A stretch of 64,000 nucleotides of DNA from Agarophyton chilense. Taxonomy: Eukaryota > Rhodophyta > Florideophyceae > Gracilariales > Gracilariaceae. Under the pieces are notes generated by a model that saw only the letters and a list, made by a program, of their open reading frames with translations, did no database searches and had not been told where the DNA came from. The DNA is taken from NCBI GenBank assembly GCA_030374765.1, contig JARGXX010000098.1, positions 124,001 through 188,000 on the forward strand, read 5' to 3'. This document shows, in pieces, positions 1-10,713 of this stretch (position 1 is its first letter; every line of letters starts with the position of its first letter). A program made the translations under genes and the position numbers.

Positions 1-1045
1 TTCTCGGATTTTTGTAGTACCGCGCTTGGTGAGCTGGAACGATTCTGGATCAGACTGGTGTGGCGAGGGTTCTTCTTCGGCCGTGAATTGCGATGGCTAT
101 GAAATACGGTACACTACAGTGAAATCATACGACGACAGGTGTACAATATAAGGCGTTGGAAGTTATGCTCGATGTAATTGTTGAATACTCTCTGCACTGT
201 AAGAGTGTTTTAGGACTCGGTATGAAAGAGTCTGGTGATAAAAGGGAAGAGTTTGTTGAGATAGTGAGCAATTCGGATGAAAGAGGTCATTCCCGGGACG
301 ACTCTCATGGTGTGACAAGCGCGGACAGCTCCAATATGAGCGCTTATCTTCATGAGGCTGCTCATGATCCGAGTTCAGGCTCACAATTCACTTCACAATA
401 TCATATTGGGATGAGCCTCTGAGGTAAAAGAAATTGGCAGCAATCTAACCAAAGAGTAATCATGGAACAGAAATCTGTCATCGATGAAATTCTGCTAGTG
501 TGGAATCCGCTGGTGGAACTGAAGACAAATGCATTTCGGTATCGGTATAAGTAATTTCAAGTTCCTTGACCGGATGTTTCTAGTATTTGTATGGAGATAG
601 ATCACTAGCTCTGGCAGAGTATGACGATACACATCAACCAGCGCTCATAAATAGGCTTTGGCTGCCAGCGTTATTGAGCAGACAAAGGAGAACTTGAATC
701 AGGAGAACGTTTTTTTGAATGATTTTAGCCGTCTTCCAGCTTTGTTTCCCAGCAACATGTGCTCGAAAGTGTGACGATTTATTGATGAGCGCCATTCACT
801 GAGCCGCAGTGATCCTCTCAAGCGTCTTGTGGATATTGTATCTGAAGGCATTCGTTATTTACTTACCATTTGTTTTTCGTTCGCTGCGGAGCTTGTGCTG
901 CATGTAAGGTGTACGCTCGACCTCATGTATACATCTATCAGACATGAAAAGCATGGACCAGCGACATTCACATCCGCAATTTGGTGTGTTAGAAAATTGA
1001 AACAAACGATAAATACGTTACGAAAACTTGCGTGCTAATGTGCAG
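1..1045. other. left flank, no supported gene
   Basis: No reading frame here shows recognisable protein similarity. The end of the interval has a polypyrimidine-poor but CAG-terminated stretch directly before the first WD40-like coding block, which could be the 3' splice site of an intron. The amino-terminal WD repeats expected for the downstream p60-like gene were not found, so they are either lost or outside the window. Confidence 0.4.
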
Positions 1046-1986
1046 GATGTATTTGATTTGGGATGGTCCAGAGATAGTTCAAAGCGTGTTTCAGCTAGAG
1101 TAGATAACGCTTTAATGATATGGGAAGTGAAAAATCCTTCCAAATCACCCTTCACGCTTCGAAACCATGCCAATCTTGTTCAGGGAATGTCCATAGATCC
1201 CTTTTCGCGACTTATTGCATCTTTGGGAAATGAACTAACTGTGTGTGTTTTCACTTCGAACGCTTCCAATTGGTATCAGGTAGCGTATCTATTGAGTTTT
1301 CAGAATATCAAGTTTGTTCATGGATGATTCTTGCTTCAAGACTTGTATTAAAAGAATGAGATGGTCACCGGATGGAATTGTTGTTGTCGGTCCATCTGGA
1401 GTTCATCTTCTCGTAACAAAACGTCAGTTAGAAGTTCATATCGTTACTAAAAAACAATGGCTTCAACCTACAGTTAAATGCGGCGGTCTCACTAAACAGG
1501 CTGTTGTTGTCAGGTTCCACCCGATTTTTTTATGGAATTCGATAGAGCGCTCAATTCTCTCGTGATGATGATGGCGGCACGCCCTCACAACCTTTTACGA
1601 GCTTCAAATATCGCATGACTTTTGCTGGGCCTTGTGTGGATAAAGTGCTGTTTTATAACAGCACAATTTTCAGTGTCTTTTTGCGAGTGTGAAGAGTTTT
1701 CACGTTGCTAAACATACGGAATCAGCTCGGAGTAGTACCGGTCAAAGTTTGGTAATTAGTTCCGCAGACGGATACGTCGTACTGATACGCTTTACGAACG
1801 AGGAACTGGGTCAAAAACTCTGAACGAGAATCACACCTCCATGGTTCCATAGACTCGAAGATATGGCACCAACCATGCAATCGCCCCCCCCCCACCCCTC
1901 CAAAAAAAAAGTGCGCAGCCGATTTCTGTGTCTTTTGTGAAACCACAACCTTTCAGAGATTCAGAGAAGCCTGCAGCTAAGATTAA
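1046..1986 (+). pseudogene. CAF-1 subunit B (p60/CHAF1B/FAS2)-like WD40 gene relic, cut by element 1
   Basis: Several blocks in different plus-strand frames read as middle and late WD repeats of chromatin assembly factor 1 subunit p60: DVFDLGWSRDSS and DNALMIWEV (about 1046-1125), DDSCFKTCIKRMRWSPDG (about 1323-1375), a VVVRFHP block (about 1504), DKVLFYNST (about 1639) and SSADGYVVLIRFTNEELG (about 1755-1810). In the family, the DDS...RLxxxPDG and SSTDGYCxxxxFxxDELG blocks occur in this order; the last one favours p60 over HIRA. p60 binds H3-H4 deposition partners in the nucleus. The blocks are separated by frameshifts, stops and homopolymer runs (C and A runs near 1886-1911), so this is a relic unless undetected introns explain the breaks. 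Element 1 is inserted at its downstream end. Family assignment is by remembered motifs, not a search. Confidence 0.6.
1982..1986. repeat. target site duplication of element 1 (left)
   Basis: ATTAA directly precedes the TG of the left LTR and recurs at 25556-25560 after the CA of the interrupted right LTR. A matching 5-bp duplication fixes both outer ends of element 1. Confidence 0.93.
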
Positions 1987-2783
1987 TGTAGTGCAACGCC
2001 AAGGGCGGCGGAAACACACGAAGATGTCCGATTCTTCCTCCAAGGAGGGTAGCACGGCGACGGAGCCTCTCCGGAGTGAACACGACTAAGTCGGGGTGTA
2101 AGGCCGAGGCTCACCGGCACGCCAAGCGGGGAGAGTGCGGGATGCTAGAAGGGAGCAGACCAGGTATGAGCTGTATTCCACGGGAGTGGGCAAGTGATAA
2201 AAGGGGGGACCACCCAGTGGGGGCGATCGGAGGCATGGGCCACGAGAGCCAAAAGGAATATGTAGCAAACCCAATACTGGGGCGAGAACACGGCAGAGGT
2301 ATGAAAGATATACATGCTAACAGCGGTGAGTCTCCTGTTGACGCAGGGTGGATAAGTCTACCGTTAGTAACGCGGCTTCACCTCCGTAGAGTGTGGAAGA
2401 CTCGCGAAAGCGGAAAAAGACTTTGAGCCAAGAACCCTGGTTGGGGAGGTCTACTGAGTGTCAGGGCGAGATCGCCCTGGCACTATATAGTGTAGAATAC
2501 TGTAGAGAGCTCTCTAACCTAGTGTAATAAAGATAAATAAATAGAGAAATATCCAGCCATGCTGTGCCAACCTGTCCTGGGCCATCCGTGTGGTACACGT
2601 GGGTAAGTCCCACCCGAATCGGGGCCACGGCGGACGGCCGCCGGTGCACTTCGCGTACAACGCGTATACACCTGGCTACGCCAGCCCGCTAGTAGCGGTA
2701 TTACTCATAGATCTCACAAGTATCGCCCGAGGCGGAAAAACAACCAAGTCCTGGAAAACGGCCCTCACGAGGGTTGCACTTCA
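1987..2783 (-). repeat. left LTR of element 1 (3' LTR in sense orientation)
   Basis: It starts TGTAGTGC and ends ACTTCA in plus orientation, and is nearly identical to 13000-13756 joined to 25518-25555. It contains a symmetrical core at 2462-2492 and an A/T-rich AATAAA-containing stretch around 2525-2545. Short open frames inside it are not genes. Confidence 0.93.
2462..2492. promoter_or_regulatory. symmetrical LTR core with palindromic TATA motif
   Basis: CAGGGCGAGATCGCCCTG (8-bp arms, GA spacer) is followed after one base by the perfect palindrome CACTATATAGTG. The block recurs in the right LTR around 13475-13505. A TATA-like motif that reads the same on both strands could position initiation in either direction. 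That would supply gag-pol on the minus strand and the antisense gene on the plus strand, whose ATG lies about 350 bp downstream. Promoter function is inferred. Confidence 0.45.
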
Positions 2784-2796
2784 TATCCCCCTCCTG
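2784..2796 (-). other. polypurine tract of element 1
   Basis: On the minus strand AGGAGGGGGATA directly precedes the LTR, the expected plus-strand priming site for a minus-oriented element. The matching tract in element 2 is AAGGAGGGGGAGA. Confidence 0.75.
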
Positions 2797-2842
2797 AGGC
2801 GCGAGTACGACATCCGCGGTGGTGGGCGACGCGCCGGGACGA

Positions 2843-4756
2843 ATGCATAAGAGTGCAACCAGCTCGCTGGGATCCACTTCATCCGATGCCAACAAACGCA
2901 GTGCGGCAAAACTCCAGTCTCCTGGCAACAACCGTTCTCAACGTTCCATCTCAACCGAGTCCGCATCCTTGCGTGCCAGTCCTCCGATTCCTCGGCATCG
3001 TCTCCCGCTTTGCCGGTCTCCTCTTCCGGTCATCCGGCCTCTTTGCTCACCGATGAGCAACCAAAACAATCAACCCAACCGTCTCCCTGCGGGGTACATC
3101 TCCGGCTTCCGGTCCGGTCCGCTTCCGCAAAGCGCGTCATCGGCTGCGCCGCAGATTCCTATCTCGAACGCGGCTGCTGCTCCGTACGGAATGTTCCCCC
3201 CGAGAGGGTGGCCGCCATACGACGTGGTTGTCGGGCGCCATCCTGGGCATCATGCGTCCGTTCTCCGGCTCGCGCCGTGGTTCCACCCGATTGCGGTGTT
3301 AAACGGAGCGCTCATAGCGATGTACACCGATGGAAACGGGATGCTTCCGGGCGATATTCCGGCCGTGGCGACAACTTCGTTGGATGGGCGACGCCGCGTA
3401 GCGGTTCCGGTCCACGCTGTGGCGCGCCGGGGTAGGGAAACCTCGGATTCCGCTCATGCGGCCTTCGTCCTTTTTGGCCATCAACGGCTTCGCCGGGCTC
3501 CTTTCGAATATCCCATCCCCGATGGTCTCGGCACCGACATTCGGCTTTACTGCATTCAAGGTGAGATTGGTTACGTCGACCGCCTGGCGGGTTTGGAAAC
3601 ACTCTCGTGGAGGGGCATCCCGATAGCACGGCAAGAGGCCATGTGCTGGACGCGACCGATTATCCGGGCAGAATTCCGCTACATGCGTCGACTTGCTCGG
3701 GCCAACTTCCTCGCCCTGATCCGCTTCGAGCGTCGAGCACGATCCCGATTCGGGTATTTGGTCCCGTATCAGAACGTGGAGATCGATCGCCTTCGCGTGG
3801 CCGACCGACGGGGTCGCTATGTCCTCATTCCACCGTGGTGGTCGAACCTCGAGGCCTGCCGGGGCTGTTACATCGAGCTGCCACCCGTCATCACGTATTA
3901 CGGTTCGTACCTCATCGAGAATCCCGAGTCCGGACTGTGGTCCGTGGTGATTACCGAATGGGCAGTCCGCGCGGCGGTGTTCCTCCTCTGGGAGGTGTAT
4001 GACCAGTACAGACTGTGGTTCCTCCCGTTCCGGTTGAGGTCTGCGATTCGCAGCCTGGACCTGAGCATCCCACTTGGTGGAGTAACCAACGCCGGGGAAG
4101 TGGCGGGTCTTCTCGATTACATCGACCAGTTGGACTGGACCGCCGTTCCGATTGAACAAAGCGGGCGCACCGTGGGTAGCCGGGGTCAGGACCTGTCACC
4201 AGGAAGGCGTACTCTCTTGGAAGGTGATTTCGTATACTTTGACCCCTGAGAAGGGCACGAAATCTCCGCGGAGGAAGCGAACGAACTCCGGTTTGCCCCG
4301 CGCCAGATCCCCGAGGGGCATCCCATCGGTTTCGTGGACGCGGATGAATATTACCACGTCTACGACGGCGACGATCCAATGATGGACAACGAACCCGACG
4401 ACGGGGAAGCGTACGCCGAGGCGGAGGTCGAGGGATCCGAAGCGGAAGGTCCCTCTAACGCGGGGACGCCAGCCACGTCTTACGTGGATTTGGATAACCC
4501 CGCGGGGGCTGGGTCGGAGTACGCGGTAGCTGGACCACCTCCGGTTCCACCGGTGAATCTCCCAAGTGGTGGGGCGTCCGCTCCAGGCGATGCGAGCTCC
4601 GCTCCCGTGGGTCAAGCGGCTGTGATCTCCCAGTTCCTCCGACAGGTGGGGCTGGGGACCAACGCAGCGAGTGGCGATGTTGCCGCGATGCGCGAGGCCT
4701 TGATCACCCGCCTCCAGGGAGGTAACCAACCCGGGGGCGGTGAGCCGAACCCGTGA
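2843..4756 (+). pseudogene. antisense accessory gene of element 1 (one in-frame stop)
   Basis: This frame runs opposite to gag-pol and would encode about 637 residues from the ATG at 2843 (an in-frame GTG lies at 2819). It is open except for a TGA at 4247-4249, after which the same frame continues to 4756. It aligns along its length with the product of 22664-24520: LAPWFHP, RPIIRAEFRYMRR, RFERRARSRF, YLVPYQNVE, PPWWSNLE, RGCYIELPP, TEWAVRAA, then an acidic tail (DADEYYHVYDGDDP) and a Pro/Gly-rich end. No signal peptide, membrane segment or zinc motif is visible, so it does not look like an envelope protein. Function unknown. The core is Arg/Trp-rich and basic, the tail acidic. It converges on pol, whose stop lies 178 bp away. 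Confidence 0.8.
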
Positions 4757-4934
4757 CGGGGCCCGCGATCCCGATGGGGAGTTTCCATTGTGACTTAGAG
4801 TAGTATCCCGAGTGCTCGGTATTCCATCGATAGCTTCGAATAAAAACCAATTGACTTGTGTAATCCAAAACCTTCCTTCACTAGCCTGTTCTCAAGCAAA
4901 CCTACTTCTCTTTTCTCTTCCACCGAGGTGGGTG

Positions 4935-7900
4935 TTATCCCACCTGGGCTTTAACAACCGATGCCGGGATTCCCGTCCGCGTTCTGCGGTGATATGACAC
5001 CACCTTCGAACGTGGGAGATGTTCCATCGGCTCATCCGAATCCCATTCAGGCCCTAAACCGTACCAACGGACGAGGCATTGAATATAACCATCCGGATGG
5101 TATGAGTGCCCCACTATGCGGTCGACCACGAACTCCTTCTCGTAGACTTCCCGCCCTTGCGGTGTACGCGTCACCGGACCAAACCGGTGTACGTCCGCGG
5201 GTGCGTGTGGGCTACTGTGCCCTTCCCCCGAGGGGTCCATGGGTTGGCGTTGCCTTTCCATGCCCTGGGAAGGGGAACGAACCGGGTTCCGGGTTGCCTT
5301 GGCCGCTTGGCGGGTTGCTTCAGCCAAGGCGTCATGACGAAGAGCGTCAGTTCGATGGCTTCGGCCGGAGGCCTTCCCGTGGGGCAATTCTCCCAGTTTT
5401 TGGGTCGGAATGCTTTCCGAGAGTTCTCGTGCAGAGGCCACCCTTCGGGGGAACGTGGACTCATCCCAAGGCTGGGTTCCGCGGTCGCGTTCCGCGAGTT
5501 GTCGGGGTGAAATCCGTCGCAACGGTGCTGGACTTGACGCGGGAGGCGGTTTCATCACGGGGCGTTGTGCCTTGCCAGGTGAGCCGCCTTGGCCGTTGAT
5601 TGGCGTATCTCCCGAGCCGGGTGTCGTCTGTTCACGTGACACGTCCGGCTGATGGCTGGGAGTACTCCGCGCAGTGCTGCGTTCCGCCTCCTCACGTGAG
5701 GGCGTGTGCAACGGCGCTGCCGGTATGTCTGCTCGCTTGGGCGACAAAGTACCGCGACGGGCGTGCAACTCCGGGTAAACCGTGCCTTCCTCACCAACGG
5801 GCGGCGAAGTGCGCGGCGAGGAACCCCTGCGAGGAGCGAGTTCGTCCTCAACTATCCCTTTCGAGGGTTCAACTTCACTCGGCGACGAGGTGCTTCCGTC
5901 CTTGACGGGCACATTCTCCGGGGTGACCGGTGCGCCTTCGACAACGCGGTCGGGGTCAACCGAGACACTCGGAGTGCGTCCGCCACTGCGCGCGGGTTCT
6001 GAGCCAGCATCAAGCGTGCTGGGTGTGAATCTCCCGTCTGCTACGGTGTGCTTGCCCGGCTTAGCCGGTGTGTCCTGCCGTACAGTACGAGGGACCACTT
6101 CCGATCGATTCGGCCTAGAGGGGCCTGCGAGGGCGTGCTTTAAGTTTTCCAGCGTAGCTGGTGTCGACGAACCGTGACCCACGGGCTGCGGGTCAACCCT
6201 CGACGGCATAGCCGGTCCAGTATCGCGAGGGCGAACAGCATCCTGCGACGATTTCGGTTTCGATTCGGCGAGAGGGTTTCCACTACGTGGTGCGTCCTGT
6301 CGAGTAGAGTCCCCGTGGGGAGTGCGAGCAGACGCAGAGGCGGTGGCGCTTCCCATAGAGGGTTCCGCAACGGCTGTAGCGCGCAAATGCGGAGATGGCA
6401 CGTCGGTAGACGGGACGTCCGGATCACCGTTGTTCTTGCTGGTGTGTCCAGGAGTCCGTGCACCACGGTTGTCATGACGCGACGAAGCGGTTTCCGTCTC
6501 TCGACGAGAGTTATGAGCCTCCTCCCCCTCCTGAGACGGGGCGGCATGGGAAGTGGTTGGAACGCCCAACGGGCGGGGATAGACACCGCGCCGTGGCGTG
6601 AGAGAAGAGAGGCCATTCTGGCCTTGGTCCGATAAGATCGGCAAGTCAGAGAGTCCCCGGGTAGGGTGTGGTAACGCAGAAGGTCTGGAAACCACGGCAG
6701 TGGGCTGAGCCACTGTTGTATGCCGAGCACCATCATCCTCAGAGAGGGATTGTTGACCCATTTCGGTTACTTCCAACGTCGGTGGAGGGGCGAGTACAAC
6801 GCGGTCGCGGGAGATCTGCTCATGAGCGTCGACAATTTCCACCACGATGGTGTCGTCTTTCACCGAAATGACCTTGTAAGGACCGTCCGCGACGGAAGAA
6901 AGCTTGTGCTTCTTTTCCTTTTCAGGGTTCCAGTACTCCTTACGGACGAACACGAAGTCACCGGCTTTGATTGGCGGGGCCTTACCGCGTACGCGAGAGT
7001 CGAAATCACGCTTGTAAGCGGCTTGGGCACGAGCCATCGAGCTTCGGGCGACCGGGATCAGCTTCGTAAGCCACTCTTTCCACCTGTGGCGATAATTCTT
7101 CAGGGAAGGGAACGCATCCAGCGTGGGCTGGGGTTCTAACGCGACAACAGGCGGAGGGCGGGACAAGACCAGTTTGAATGGAGTCAAGCCCGTAGTACGG
7201 TGTACCTGCGTATTGTACGCGAACGTCAAGGCGTCGGTATATAAATCCCATGTCTTTGGGTGGTTGGCAACGTAAGAACGGAGAGACGCTAATAGCATTC
7301 GGTTAAACCGCTCCACTTGCCCATTACACTGGGGGTGATAGGTCGTTGTGAACAGGTTCTTGATGTCAAGAATCCTGCACACGTCCTCGAAGAATCGCAA
7401 TGCGAACTGTTTTCCGTTATCGGATAGAAGATTAACCGGCGGGCCGTAGACGAATACCCAATGGGTTACAAATGCTTGTGCAACCGTGAAAGCGGATATC
7501 TTCCGTAAAGGTACGGTCCAAACCAGTTTTGAGAAACGATCCGTGATAACGAGTAAAAACTTATGCCCACGTCGTGTGGTGAGGAGCTCGCCGAGGATGT
7601 CAATGGCGACAAACTCGAGAGGAGCCCGTGCCGGGAATAGTTTCAACTTCGTTGAGTACTTGCGAAGTTTCACCCGATTCTTAGCACATTCGGTACAAAA
7701 CCGCACCGTTGCGTAGCAATCCACCGCCAGGGCGGGCCAGTAGAAGTTCCTTCGCAAAGTGAGGTAGAGCTTCCGTCCACCGGCGTGTCCACCAAGTTTC
7801 ACATAGTGCGATAGATGCAAAACTCTAGACTGTAGAGTATGCGGCACCACGACTTGTGCTGATGACTGAACCGTCCTGACGAGGTATCCAAGATCGTTCA

Positions 7901-10713
7901 CCTCGAAAGGGAGTTGTGCACCGCCATTAAGCCAGGCTCGAATCTTCGTACAGAAGGGGTCACCCTGCTGTTCTCTGACCATCTCCTCCGGGGGTATCGG
8001 CACAAAATCACCCGGTGGGGGTTTCTTTGAATCGTCCGAGACGTGCAATGCGTCTATATCATCGTCGGAGACGTGCAATGCGTCTATATCATCGTCCGAT
8101 TCCGGGCTTTCGTTCCATTTATCGTGTAACCAATCCGGGTTTCCCGGTGTTCCATCGTCTACGACGAAGCAAGGTATATCCTCGTCATCGACGGCTAGAG
8201 CTTCCCCATTCGTGGGTAAACGCGAGAGCGCGTCCGCTTGCGCGCTCTGAGTGCCCTTCTTGTAGATCACTTCAAAGTCATATTCCGCGAGGCGGAGTCT
8301 CCAACGCATTAAGCGGCCTGACGCCTCCGAGATGGTCATGAGCCATCGTAGGGACGAGTGATCCGTGTAAACGGTAAAGTGCACACCCATGAGGTAGGAG
8401 CGGAGTGTAGAGAGGGCCCACACAACTGCGAGGCACTCCTTCTCCGACACGGACTAGTTCCGCTCGTGGACATTGAGCGAGAGGGACCAGTACCCAATGG
8501 GTTTGCGTTCTCCTTCGGGAGTAGTTTGAAAGAGCGCACAGCCTACCTGGTAGTCGCTAGAGTCTGTGTCCACGGAAAACGGTAGTCCGGGTTTCGGTAA
8601 CGATAGAATCGGAGCTGATGTGACAGCCTCCCTAAGGGAGTTAAAAGCATCCGTCTGGGCGGACGTAAAGGGGTCCAGTTTAGGTGGTTGACCTTTCCGC
8701 AGAAGCGCGTTCAAGGGGGCCGCGATGTCAGCGAAGTTAGGGATAAAACGTCGGTAGACGTTGACTAATCTTAGAAAGGAGCGCAGTTCCGTCTGGGTAG
8801 CGGGTTCTTTTGCCTTGCGAAGCGACCTAACTCGAGCTTCCTCGATCATTACACGTCCAGGACGGATAATGTGCCCGAGATACTTCACAGTATCGGTAAA
8901 GAACTCACATTTCCTCAGTTTGAGGTTTATTCCAGCATCACGTAGCGTGGTCATTATGTCCCTGACATGGGTGAGATGGTCATCCAGAGTGTCTGAGAAT
9001 ACAAGGATATCGTCCAAATAGACGAGGCAAGTACGCCACATAAAAGCGGGCCAACAAAATGTCGATAGCACGCTGAAAGGTAGCGGGAGCATTGGTTAGA
9101 CCAAAAGGCATTCGTTTGAAACGGTAGAGTCCCGAGTGACAGACAAACGCAGTCTTATCTTGGTCCTCCTCCCTAACGGGAACCTGCCAATATCCCCAAT
9201 TGGCGTCCAAAGCCGTGAACACGGTAGCAGTGCCGAGAGAGTCGATATACTCATCCATTCGTGGGATCGGATACACGTCCTTGACGGTAACATCATTCAT
9301 GCGACGGTAGTCGATGCAAAAGCGCCAGGACCCATCGGGCTTCGGGGCCAGTACCACTGGGGATGCCCACGGCGACTGAGCCGGTTCGATCACTCCAGCT
9401 CGGAGCATTTTGTCCACTTGGAACTGTTCCTCTTCTCGAGCCTTGGGGCCTGCCCTGTAAGGGTGTTGAGCCACCGGTCGGGTGTTCGGCAATAAATCTA
9501 TCCGATGTTCCGTTGTATTTATCTCACCAAGAGAGCCATCCCGTATTTTGGTAAACTCCCGTAACATCTCACGCAGACTTTCACGGTGTGACTCCGGTAC
9601 ATGACCGAGGTCGAGTTCCTCGAGTTCTTTCACGGGGTCTACCCGGTCGTAACTCGTCGGAACGGGCTTCTTTTCTGTTTCGGCAGGTTGCGATTCCGAA
9701 TCATTCGGTGATTGGACGGCAGCTTCCTCCTCCTCCTTAGAGTGAGCGAGACCGAGGACTTCGGCAGCGGTCAGCCTAGTGGGGACCATTGCGGTGGGGT
9801 GAGGCATTACCGATCCAATAACTTGGTTTTTCACCAGTGACTGGGGGGTGGAGCCCAGATTGGCAACGAGCACGGTGAACGGCTTGTCTGGGACAATCTG
9901 CGTGACTCCATTCGCCACGGCGAGTTGATATCCATCGTACAGAGACGAGAGAGGCTGAATGACTCGTAAACCGTGTTGACGGGAAGTGACACGCACCCAT
10001 ACTTGGGACTCTGGCGGGATTCGGACAGACGCAGCCACGCGGAGCTTGGTAGACTCCCGAGAAGCGGGTGGAGGTTCCTGCGCGGCAGGGAGCGGTACGT
10101 GCTTCTTGGAGGCACGCCGCAGCGGACGACGGACAATCGAGACCGACGAGCCGTCTTCCATCTCAACACGCTTTAAGCGGGGCCTTATGGCGTCAACGAT
10201 TCTGTCACAGAAGTCACATCCCAAGATGATGGGGGCAGCCAATTTCCGGCATACAATAAAGTCGAGTTTCACCACGAAGGAGCCCAAGCGAACGACGAGA
10301 GCGACGGTTCCAACCGTTGACAACGGGTTGTTATTCGCGTCTGCGACGTCGGGCGCCACGCAAAGGCGGATCTGAGACCGCAAGGGCTGGGGCAGCAGTG
10401 ACTCCACGATGAAATTCGGACCAGCACCTGTGTCCAAAACAGTAAGGACTCGAACCATAAACTGGGTAGAAAGGCCAAGGTCGGCATACACCTTGTAATT
10501 GCGCTTGGCCATTACTAAGACTCTATCCGGGAACCGGCGGTTACGAACAAGTTTCCACGGTCGACGTAGAACACCAAAGTGTTCAGAGTCCACGTCTGAG
10601 ACGGCCTGTTTCCTCGTGAGGATTGTGACCGGGGAGCGAGGCGGAGACGCCTCGGGAGTCGTCAACCTCACTGTTGGGGACGCCTCTCCCGAAGGGGAGA
10701 CTCCCGAAATCAG
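4935..10713 (-). pseudogene. pol: pol polyprotein of element 1 (protease-RT-RNase H-integrase-chromodomain), broken
   Basis: In minus orientation the frame carries protease (VLDTGAGPN), RT (WRFCIDYRRMND, ALDANWGYWQV, MPFGLTNAPATFQ, then YLDD), RNase H, an HHCC zinc region, integrase with the D-D-E set (FVAIDILGE, LLSDNGKQF, GQVERFNR), a long Ser/Pro/Arg-rich linker and a C-terminal chromodomain (VDRIVGHSYHPDGY, VRWYGL). Two lesions are visible: a one-base gain in a T run near 9042-9045, just before YLDD, and a TAG at 8454-8456 where element 2 has Tyr (ERNYSVSEKE). Homology begins in the -1 frame right at the gag stop (GVSPSGEAS). A 33-bp in-frame duplication (DDIDALHVSD twice) lies at about 8032-8100. 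It would otherwise encode the whole replication and integration machinery. Confidence 0.92.

Noticed and set aside
1046-1810. HIRA instead of CAF-1 p60
   Set aside because: Both share late WD motifs, but the DDS...RMRWSPDG block and SSADGYVVLIRF fit p60 better; HIRA-specific regions are not seen. Not fully excluded.
3299-4159. 286-codon minus-strand frame under the antisense gene of element 1
   Set aside because: It is the shadow of the plus-strand frame, is not conserved in element 2, and has no start context or motifs.
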